Part shown: in pieces, positions 43,023-51,050 of the stretch | Layout: every line of letters begins with the position of its first letter | Numbering within the stretch: position 1 is the stretch's first letter | Assembly (NCBI GenBank): GCA_039621445.1 | Contig: CP154957.1 | Span: 26,272,541-26,336,540 of the forward strand | Source: Euglena gracilis | Taxonomy: Eukaryota > Euglenida > Euglenophyceae > Euglenales | DNA length: 64,000 nucleotides | Reading direction: 5' to 3' | Position numbers and translations under genes: made by a program | The notes under the pieces: model-generated | What the model saw: only the letters and a program-made list of their open reading frames with translations | What the model was told of the DNA's origin: nothing | Database searches by the model: none

Positions 43023-44600
43023 CTATTGCCTTCGACCCCGCCCCCCTTTCCTCCCGGGGCGGAGAAGTCCCACCACCTCCAACGGGATCCCCTTGGCTGC
43101 ACAATAGTCCACCACATCCTCGTTGTAGGATGGGAAGAAATCCGACCATGGTAGCCATTGGAGATCCGTCGGATCCCAATTTTTCCACCTCACCTGAAAT
43201 TCCGGGACGCCCGTTTCCGGGTTGTTCCGGCTGCCCACGATCTCCTCCACCACCCACTCATCCGGGCCCACCTCCAGGGGGGCCGCCTTGTCGTTGAAAT
43301 AGAAAAGTGGGAGGGGGTCGGTGGAGAACTCATCCTCCGTGTGGAGCTTGAGCTGGCTCCGGTGTGCCTCTTGGCGGGCCCCTGGAGCCAGCTCCACCAC
43401 ATAGGAGTGGCGACCCCGGCGGGCCACCACCGTCCCCCTTTTCCACTTGGTGGCTAGCTTGTCTGTGCCCGGCTGTGTCTCGGGGCGGTACCACACCTTG
43501 GCACCGACCTCCAGGGGAGGTGGGTCCCTTCTCCTGGCGTTGATGGAAGCCCACCTCTTGGCGTGCAGGGCGTTCAGGGTGGAGGCCACCTTCTCGTCCA
43601 TAGCCCGCATCCGTGCCATGAAGTTGGCTGCCCCCTCGGCCTCTCGTGGGGGCTGGTGGGGCAGGCCTTGGAGTGGCCGGTGCCGCCCGAAGACCACCTC
43701 GTAGGGCGACAAGCCGGACTCCCCTGGCACATCGTGCAGGTGCCGGAGGGCCTTGGGTAACAGCACCACCCATGAGGCCTCCTTCTCCGACAGGTCAGCG
43801 ATGAGCTTGGACAGGGTGTTCATCACCCGTTGGCCTGCCACCTCTGCCCGACCGTTGGCCTGGTGGTGGTAGGCCTGCCCGTAGGCACGCCTCACCCCCA
43901 TGGCGGCGCACATTGTTTGCCACCAAGCCGAAGCAAAGTGGGGGCCACGGTCCGAGGTCACCACAGAGGGCACCCCGAACATGTCCCAGTGGCGGAACAT
44001 GGCCTTGGCCACCACCTCAGCTGTCAGGCCCTTGTACTTGTGGGGGGTGGCCACTGTCCACCCACTCTCACGGTCCACGCACAGGGCCAGATAATCATAC
44101 ACCTGGCCCTCGTGGGTCACCTCAGGCATGGCGAACAGGTCCACTGCCACACTGTCCATGAGGAACGGTGGCACAGGGGTGGCTTCGAGAGCACACTTGA
44201 AAGGTGCTCGAGAGGGGTCACAGGCTTGGCAGATTTCACATTGCCGCTGGATGCCTTGGGTGATTTTCTCTGCCCCCCTTGGATCTGCGAACCTGTACCA
44301 CCGCCCCATTTGATGCCAGAGCCTGGAGGCTCCCGGGTGGCCCGCGTCCCCGTGGTGGGCCCGGACCACGAGCCCCATCAGGCTGGTGGGCACGCAGAGG
44401 AGCCCGTCCGTGTACATTTTGTCCCCGTACAAACGGACTCCCTCAGGCCAATCTCCCGCAGGGGCCTGCACACTTGCATAAATAGGCCCCCACACCGGGC
44501 ATGTCCCGTATGCCCGAGACCAATCCCTTTCCATCACTGGGATGGTGGGATCCTCCTCCACCTCCTCCTGGGTGTGCACCCCCGTGTCTGGAGAAAGTGA
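43023..44600 (-). CDS. Integrase with C-terminal chromodomain (13.3-kb element)
   Basis: Inserts the cDNA into host chromatin. The HHCC finger is present (HHGDAGHPGASRLWHQ … CEICQAC). The DDE triad is complete: D in SVAVDLFAMP, D in VTSDRGPHFASAWW and E in ANGRAEVAGQ. A GPY/F-like region follows (VWYRPETQPGTDKLATKWKRG). The end is a chromodomain (WVVEEIVGSRNN … EFQVRWKNWDPTDLQWLPW), which in chromoviruses directs integration to histone marks. The frame is +1 relative to pol; the switch falls in a G-rich stretch between about 44560 and 44678. It may be programmed, a mutation or a base-calling error. Confidence 0.88.
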   Translation of the reverse strand, partial: SLSPDTGVHTQEEVEEDPTIPVMERDWSRAYGTCPVWGPIYASVQAPAGDWPEGVRLYGDKMYTDGLLCVPTSLMGLVVRAHHGDAGHPGASRLWHQMGRWYRFADPRGAEKITQGIQRQCEICQACDPSRAPFKCALEATPVPPFLMDSVAVDLFAMPEVTHEGQVYDYLALCVDRESGWTVATPHKYKGLTAEVVAKAMFRHWDMFGVPSVVTSDRGPHFASAWWQTMCAAMGVRRAYGQAYHHQANGRAEVAGQRVMNTLSKLIADLSEKEASWVVLLPKALRHLHDVPGESGLSPYEVVFGRHRPLQGLPHQPPREAEGAANFMARMRAMDEKVASTLNALHAKRWASINARRRDPPPLEVGAKVWYRPETQPGTDKLATKWKRGTVVARRGRHSYVVELAPGARQEAHRSQLKLHTEDEFSTDPLPLFYFNDKAAPLEVGPDEWVVEEIVGSRNNPETGVPEFQVRWKNWDPTDLQWLPWSDFFPSYNEDVVDYCAAKGIPLEVVGLLRPGRKGGRGRRQ

Positions 44601-47600
44601 AATTGGTTTCCCCCACAGGTTCCCCGAGATCCCCCCCGTGGGGATCATCGATGAGGGGGTTTGGCTGCAGGTCCTCACTCAGAACTCTTCGCCCTGGTTG
44701 GTGTTCCTCAGGTCCCCCCCTTCTTGCCGGCTGTTCATTCCCGAATTCATCCACGAAAAGATGGGCACGTGGGGAACCTCGTGTCTCCCGCGTGTCCAAC
44801 CCAGGTACCCCAGGCCCCTCCCCTCCCGCGAGGATGGGACCCGAATCTCCCGAGGGGGCGTCCACAGGCCCCTCCCCCCCTGTGGGGTCAGGGCCAGGGC
44901 CCCCTGGCACTGAATCCTCAGCCCCCTCCCCCTCTGTGGGGCTGGGGCCAGGTTTGTGCTGTGCTGCCCGTTCCGCCTGCGATGTGTCTCTCCCGCTGCG
45001 TGTTGTTACCGCCACGTGGAGTTCCTCCCCTCCGTGCGGTGTCCCGCATTCCCGCTCTTCCCTCCGTTCTTCTTCGATCATGGCCCTCATTGCCTCATCA
45101 TCCTCCTCGCTCCCGTGGAGGCTGATGTCGGCAAATGCCTTGGAGGCAGGATATGCCCACCGGCTGAGGGCATCCGCCACCACGTTTTCCTTTCCCGGGA
45201 TGTAGACCACGTGAAGGTCAAACCGGGAGAACATTTCATGCCAGCGTCCCCGCCTTCCCGCAGGTCCGCTGGGCGTGTCCAGGGTTTCCTTGGCCCAAGC
45301 CTCCAGGGACTTGTGGTCCGTGAGGACCAACACCGGCTGCAGGCCGATGTAGGAGGCCCATTTCTGGAGGGCCAGGATGATGGCGTAGGTCTCCTTCTCT
45401 CGCGGAGACCAGCTTTTCACCTGTCCAGCCGTGAGTTTCCTGGAGCAGAAGGCCACAGGCACGGTTTTCCGTGTAGTGGCTTCCACGGCTGTGGGCATCC
45501 CCTCTGTTGGCTCCAAAAACTGTTCCAGGGCTGCCCCCACCGCCTTGTCGCTCGCATCAACCCGGAGAATGAATGGCTGGTCCGGGTTGATGGTGTGGAG
45601 CTCCAATCCCCGGAGGAGCTCCTGCTTCAGGGCGGTGAAGGCCTCCCGTTCCGTTTGGCCGAATTTCACAGGTTTTTTGCTGCCTTTTTTCCCTTCCACC
45701 CGTCCCACCTTGAGGAGTTCCATCAGGGGGGCTGCATACCGGGCATACTCCTTCACGTAGCTGGAGTAGTAGTTGGTGAAGCCCAGAAAGCCCCTGAGGG
45801 CTGTGATCGTGCGGGGCTCCTCCCACTTCTCCAGCGCCATGAGTTTGCCCGGTGCTGGCCTCCGTTTTCCTCCCCCCAGGATGTGGCCACAGAATTCCAC
45901 TTCTCTTACGAAGAAGCGGCACTTGTTTTTGTCCACGACTAGGCGGTGTTCCCGCAGTGCCCCTAACACTCGCCTGATGTCCTGGTCGTGTGCCTCCATG
46001 GTAGCTTCCTCCGTGCCACACCACTCTGTCCCCACGATGATGTCGTCAACGTATGGGTTGGCGACATCAGCCACTTCCCTCAGCGAGTAGTCGATCACCC
46101 GCTGAAAAATGGCCACTCCATTTTTCAGGCCCATCACGACCACACACCACTGCTTGGACCCTCGGGGGGTGCTGCAGCAGGTGTATGGGCGTGAGTCTTC
46201 GTGCAGGGGCACCTGATGGAAGGCATCCTTGAGATCAAGGACGGAGAACAGGTACCTCCGTCCCTGGTTCACCAGGATGTCTTCAATCCTGGGGAGGGGG
46301 TAAGCATCCGTCACTGTGGCCTCGTTTAATGCCCGGAAATCCACAACCCCACGCCACTTCCCCTGTTTCTTGGCCACCACGAATGTGGGGCTGCTCCAGG
46401 CACTTGGCACCCCCTCCTCCACCTTCTTGTCCCGAACCCACTCATCCACTAGGTCACACAAGGCCCTGTGCCTCTCCCCCGTCAGGTGGATGGGCCTCTG
46501 TTTCTTTGCCACAGATCCCGGTTTTAATTCGATTTTCCCTTCCCCCAGGGGCCCCCGAACGATTCTTTCCCCCCAAATCCTGTCTCGGAGAACCTCCCCC
46601 TCGAAGTCCCTCCGGAGGGCTGCCCGGAGCTCCTCAGCCCGCTGGCTGGTCACCTGTTCCCCTTCGGGAACAAGGATGACCCCTTGGGCTGCCCGTGCTT
46701 CGACCTCCCGGGCTGCCCGCAGGAGTTCCTTGGCCACTGTCTCCTGGGTCGCCTCATCCTCGTGCAGGGGGTTTTCCTCCCACTCAGGCTCCTCGGTGTC
46801 CTCCCCCAGGGCTGCCTCTGGCAAAGCAAGCCGCAGTGCTCTGACTTTTTCCACCATTTTCAGGTATCTCACTCGCTTTTGTGCCTTTTTGTGGGCTGCT
46901 GGCTGAACTTGCTCACCCTCCGCATCATGTCCCCGAAGGAGGACCACCTGCTCTCCCCTCAATGCCAAGGCTCGGAGATGTGGAAACACCCCGAGCTGGT
47001 TTTCCTCCAGCCACGGAAAGCCGATGATGGCCTCCACGTGGATGTCTGCCTCATAGAAGGAGGCTGGGGCCGTCCACAGGGCCCCTTCCCCCTGACCCAG
47101 GCCCCCCTCCCGCCGGAGGACCAGGCCCAGGGTTGCCTCACGTTCCCCCCCTTCCATCTTGGCTCCACTAGCCGTCACCAGGGACAGGGGCTTGGGGGCA
47201 GGCAGGAGGTATGTGCTGGGTAGCATGCCTCTTCGGACCAGGTTCACCTCTGCCCCTGTGTCAATGAGGGCGTTGATGAAGTGGGTCTGTCCGTCTGGCC
47301 CCCTGGCCTGCACCCGCATCAGCAGCTGCCGTTCACTGGCACCCTGCCCCACCTCACGGAGCAAGACCGAGGGCACCCCTCGCTCTGTCTGGGGGTCCCG
47401 CTCTGGCTCCGGAGACCCGGCAGCGTGGGCCTCCGGTGCCGGTGCTGTGGCCAGGTCACGGATGAGCGCCTCTGGGATCCGATATTTCAGGTGCCTGGGC
47501 AGGTTTTGGTGTTTGCTGCTGAGCCGAATTTTGTGCCGTCCCTTTCGTCCCCCCTCAGGTACTGGGCTTTCCAGGTTGGTGCAGGTCCGGCCGTCACACA

Positions 47601-49296
47601 CCCGTGGCCGGAGACCCAGGACATGGGGGCTGCCCCATATCCTGGTGGGCTTCTGGTAGCCCCAGTCAGCGTACTGGCAGTAATCCACGTCCACGTGTGG
47701 GATCCCTGCCATGTACCTGCGGGTCCGCAGGTAACCGTACCGGGGGTTTTCCAGCCACCACCGCCGTGGGCGGAGGTATCTGATGATGGCCAGGGCCCGC
47801 TGCACCAGCCGATCAGCCAATTTTAAATCTCGTTCCCTGGTGGTCAGCGCCAGGCTGAATTCGGTGCAGGGGACCCCGCACACCACCACCTCAAAATCCC
47901 CAGGCTGGAACTGTTTTTTAAAATTCCATTTCAGCACGTCAACACAAATGTCTGGCCGCCACCTGGGGTCCACGTCCACCGACGTGACCTGGTAACCCAG
48001 GCTGCGGTAGACGTCCCCTACTGAACCTGTCCCGCAGAACAGGTCCAGCATCCGCCTGGGCTGGTCCGCTCTCCCCACCTGCCCCAGGTGTGCCGGCTTG
48101 ACCTCCCCTGTGGCCCCCCCGGTCCCTGGGGGTGGCCCTGAAAAATGTGTCCCGAACCTGGTTTTTTTCTCCCTCCCCTTTCGTGTCACCTCCTCCCGCG
48201 TGCATCGGTCTGGGTGCCCACACAGCAAAAAGGCTGTGATGGGCCACTTTGTCCCCCGGCACAACTCCTCCCCTCTGCCGAAAAATCGTGTTCCCTGAGG
48301 GAACGTGACTTGGCGCACTGCCAAGCCCCTGGCCTCCCTGTACCAACGCCGCCCCGGCCACCTGGGGATCACCAGGATGGCATGGGCCTGATCCCTCCTG
48401 ATTTTTTCGAGAACCTCCTGTATTTTTTTATAAGGTGGGTTGATCCACAAAACCTCCCTGCCCCAGTCCTGTTTGAAGGCATCTTCCCCTTCCCCACTCC
48501 CTGGCCCCCACCAGCGGACAAACCTGCGGTTTTCTTTGGCAGAAAAGGCGTCGACCTCCGGCTGGACCCCCAGGCGGCGGAGTACGTCCCTGACGTACTC
48601 CTCCCGGACGTGGTAGTCCTGGGAGATCCACCGGGAGGGCGACCTCCCAAACCCTGAGGAACGGGCTGGGAGTGGTGCTGGGGGTGGTGTGGGGGTTGAG
48701 GTGGAAGGTGCGGTCCTGACGCACCTCACCTGGCGAATCGAAAAACCTGAATCCCTTTCCGTGCTGGGGGCGGTTTCATCCATGCCCCTGATGGTTTGGG
48801 GAACGTTGATGACCTCCCTCGCTGCCTCCCTGATTGATGCCTGTGAGAGCGTTTTGTTTTTTTCTTTTTTCTTTTTTTGTTTTGTGTTTTTCCCCTCCCT
48901 TCCTGGTGTTGTGATCTGCGGTAGACTGGGTGTGCTGGAACCCGAAGACCCCTGGGCGGCTTGCTGCGGAGGGCCAGCCGCCTTGTGTCCCTTCTCCCTT
49001 TGTCCCGTGCCTGAATTCTGACCCGAGCCCCCCCCTGGACTGCCCTCACTGGTGAAAAGCGCAGACCAGGGGTTGGCAGAGTCGAATGAGAGGGCCTGCT
49101 GGCCCCCCCCAGCCCCTTTTCGTGTCTCAGTCAGGGGGGGCTGGGGGGACCGTGCAGGTTCAGGTCCGGATCTGCCTTTGGACCTTCCCTTGACCAAAAC
49201 CCAACCCTCTCCGTGAGCCTGTTCCTTACCCCCCTTCCGAGGGCCGTGCTGGGGGCACCCTGGGCCCCCGTCCCCTCCCTTCTGGCCCCCGCTTTT
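44443..49296 (-). CDS. Pol polyprotein: Dam-like, C5-methyltransferase-like, protease, RT, RNase H
   Basis: Open from the UGA at 49297 (first Met 49197; 1,584 aa numbered from there). Basic linker 1-190. Dam-like domain 190-330 (VDAFSAKENRRF, NPPY at 253). C5-methyltransferase-like domain 380-590: motif I MLDLFCGTGSVGD, motif IV GVPCTEFS with the catalytic Cys at 444, motif VI WWLENP and motif VIII-like QYADWGYQKPTRIW. Protease: INALIDTGAEVNLV at 646. RT 880-1150: VLDLKDAFHQVPL and catalytic YVDD at 1049. RNase H 1210-1350: RVDASDKAVG, then ENVVADALSRW. The tail is Gly/Pro/Glu repeats. No inactivating change is seen in the catalytic motifs. The methyltransferases could methylate element or genomic DNA; that role is inference. 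Confidence 0.88.
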   Translation of the reverse strand, partial: KSGGQKGGDGGPGCPQHGPRKGGKEQAHGEGWVLVKGRSKGRSGPEPARSPQPPLTETRKGAGGGQQALSFDSANPWSALFTSEGSPGGGSGQNSGTGQREKGHKAAGPPQQAAQGSSGSSTPSLPQITTPGREGKNTKQKKKKEKNKTLSQASIREAAREVINVPQTIRGMDETAPSTERDSGFSIRQVRCVRTAPSTSTPTPPPAPLPARSSGFGRSPSRWISQDYHVREEYVRDVLRRLGVQPEVDAFSAKENRRFVRWWGPGSGEGEDAFKQDWGREVLWINPPYKKIQEVLEKIRRDQAHAILVIPRWPGRRWYREARGLAVRQVTFPQGTRFFGRGEELCRGTKWPITAFLLCGHPDRCTREEVTRKGREKKTRFGTHFSGPPPGTGGATGEVKPAHLGQVGRADQPRRMLDLFCGTGSVGDVYRSLGYQVTSVDVDPRWRPDICVDVLKWNFKKQFQPGDFEVVVCGVPCTEFSLALTTRERDLKLADRLVQRALAIIRYLRPRRWWLENPRYGYLRTRRYMAGIPHVDVDYCQYADWGYQKPTRIWGSPHVLGLRPRVCDGRTCTNLESPVPEGGRKGRHKIRLSSKHQNLPRHLKYRIPEALIRDLATAPAPEAHAAGSPEPERDPQTERGVPSVLLREVGQGASERQLLMRVQARGPDGQTHFINALIDTGAEVNLVRRGMLPSTYLLPAPKPLSLVTASGAKMEGGEREATLGLVLRREGGLGQGEGALWTAPASFYEADIHVEAIIGFPWLEENQLGVFPHLRALALRGEQVVLLRGHDAEGEQVQPAAHKKAQKRVRYLKMVEKVRALRLALPEAALGEDTEEPEWEENPLHEDEATQETVAKELLRAAREVEARAAQGVILVPEGEQVTSQRAEELRAALRRDFEGEVLRDRIWGERIVRGPLGEGKIELKPGSVAKKQRPIHLTGERHRALCDLVDEWVRDKKVEEGVPSAWSSPTFVVAKKQGKWRGVVDFRALNEATVTDAYPLPRIEDILVNQGRRYLFSVLDLKDAFHQVPLHEDSRPYTCCSTPRGSKQWCVVVMGLKNGVAIFQRVIDYSLREVADVANPYVDDIIVGTEWCGTEEATMEAHDQDIRRVLGALREHRLVVDKNKCRFFVREVEFCGHILGGGKRRPAPGKLMALEKWEEPRTITALRGFLGFTNYYSSYVKEYARYAAPLMELLKVGRVEGKKGSKKPVKFGQTEREAFTALKQELLRGLELHTINPDQPFILRVDASDKAVGAALEQFLEPTEGMPTAVEATTRKTVPVAFCSRKLTAGQVKSWSPREKETYAIILALQKWASYIGLQPVLVLTDHKSLEAWAKETLDTPSGPAGRRGRWHEMFSRFDLHVVYIPGKENVVADALSRWAYPASKAFADISLHGSEEDDEAMRAMIEEERREERECGTPHGGEELHVAVTTRSGRDTSQAERAAQHKPGPSPTEGEGAEDSVPGGPGPDPTGGEGPVDAPSGDSGPILAGGEGPGVPGLDTRETRGSPRAHLFVDEFGNEQPARRGGPEEHQPGRRVLSEDLQPNPLIDDPHGGDLGEPVGETNFTFSRHGGAHPGGGGGGSHHPSDGKGLVSGIRDMPGVGAYLCKCAGPCGRLA

Positions 49297-49299
49297 TCA
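49297..49299 (-). promoter_or_regulatory. In-frame UGA between gag zinc knuckles and pol
   Basis: The frame of the two CCHC knuckles (…PPRRGSA) ends at this UGA and stays open in the same frame into pol. It is the only stop in that frame for several kb. Readthrough would give a Gag-Pol fusion. A GGGGGC…GCCCCC hairpin can form about 27 nt downstream. Confidence 0.5.
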
Positions 49300-51050
49300 G
49301 GCACTCCCCCGCCGTGGGGGTGTGGACGCCCCCTTCCCCTTTCCCTTTCTCCACCAGCACTGTCGTGCCAGATGTCCCGTTTTCCCGCACTCATAACACT
49401 TCTTTCCTGGGCATTCCCGAGACCAGTGATCTGTGGCCCCGCACTGGCTGCAGGGCTGGTCCACCGAGGGGCCACTCCGGGGGCTCCTCGGGGGGTTTGT
49501 TCCCTGTTGGCGGCTGGGTGAGGGGTTGGGGACCTGGCTGGGCGAAAATCTGAGCCGCCCTTGCCAGCTCCCTTGCCGAACCCCTTCCCCTTTTGCCCCG
49601 GGCTGGGTGACCTGCGTCCATCCCGTCCCTTTCCAGGTGACCCGCCCCGGTGCCGTGATTGCCTGTCCTGTGGCCCCTCAGGGCCTTTGGGGGGTCCCGC
49701 TTTTGCTCCTCCCTCAGCTGGCTGTGAAACCGTTTTCTGGGGCTGGGCTGGCCTGGCTTCCTGGGATTTTACCTCAGAGACTGAAAAATTGTCGAGGCCC
49801 CCAGCCCAGTGGTCCTCCTGGTGGGCTGGGACCCCCCGTCCACCCCAAGAACGGCCATAGCTGTCAGACCGTTCCTGGCACCGCAGCTCATTTTCAGCGT
49901 GTCGAAAAACTTCTTCCAATCCCAGCTTTGTTTCGTGGGGGGTGATTTTCACTGTATTGCCCCCCTGCAGCGTGGCCCCGTTCCTCATCATCAGCCTCTC
50001 CAGCGCCCGCCGGCTGTAGAGCTTGATGAGGAAGGAGTCCCGGTGTGCCCTGACTGTCACCGGCTCCCCCTCACCCACAGCCTCCTGGGCGAGCTGTGTT
50101 GCCTTTTCCGCCGTCAACCCAGGGATGTGCCACAGCCGCACTGTGGGCGCATCCTGATTTTTTCGGGTCTGCTCCCTGATTATTGCCCTACGCATGGAAT
50201 CTGGGAGCTGCTGTAAAACCAGAGCCTGTGCTTCCTCCTCAGAGGGGTTTTCCATCCGGCAGAAAATTAATTTAAACTGGCTTTCATATTCACGCCACGC
50301 TGGGAGGGTTAACTTTCCCGTGTTGACCGGTCTGAGGGCCCTGAGCTGCTCATGCAGCGAGGCCTGGATGTCACCGCCGTATTTCTGGGCCAGCCAGTTC
50401 CAGAAATCCTGGAACCTGACCCGTTCCCCCATCTCCTGTCGCCGCTGGAGTTCCAGCCGGCTGCTGTGGTCCAGGCAGCCGGTCAGAACAAGCATTTTAA
50501 ATTCCTCCCCCACTGGCTGTCCCATGGAAACCTGCTGCATGTAAAGCTGAAATTTCACTGAAAAATCATGAAAATCCCCTTTCAGCTCTGGTTTTACAAG
50601 GTCTTTGGTGAGGAGTGTCGCCAGCGGTCCCAAAAACATGCTGGCTGCTGGGCTGGGGGCTGCTGGCGCCACGTGGACCGGAGCTGCCTGGACCCCCCGG
50701 ACCCAGGCTCCCGTGTCCTGGGACCCAAAGGCCAGAGGGGCAGCGCTGCACGATGCTGCCCCAGCCTCAGGGGCCCAGGCGAAAGGGTCCATTGCCCCCA
50801 TGAACTCCCCTCCTGCGGGGAACCCACGGGGCTGGGGGGGCCACTGGTGCTCAGCTGATTTCACCCCAGGTTGATCCCTGCTCTGGCCCTGTAGATCTGC
50901 TGTGCCTGCTGCCTGTGGTTTCGCTGTGCTGGACTGTCCCGTTGTTCGTGAATTTTGCTGAGACTGTTGCTGCTGCTCCTGGGCTCCCAACCTGGCCAAA
51001 AAATTAAAAAATCCGTGAGCCTTAATCTGGTGTTCCGCTTTCCTCCCAAT
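49300..51050 (-). CDS. Gag, central and zinc-knuckle part (13.3-kb element)
   Basis: One frame (51050 to about 49520) holds the capsid-like region: LKGDFHDFSVKFQLYMQQ, QDFWNWLAQKYGGDIQASL and FKLIFCRMENPSEEEAQALV. A basic Gly/Lys/Arg-rich linker follows. The two CCHC knuckles (CSQCGATDHWSREC and CYECGKTGHLARQC, 49455-49335) are in the frame used by the N-terminal gag and by pol. So the frame switches near 51040 and back near 49520 (C runs at 49497). Programmed shifts, compensating mutations or homopolymer errors are all possible. The element's youth makes simple decay less likely. Confidence 0.75.

Noticed and set aside
44501-49000. Plus-strand ORFs opposite the pol gene (up to 328 codons)
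   Set aside because: Antisense shadows of a GC-rich coding region; their composition follows the pol codons and no domain is visible.
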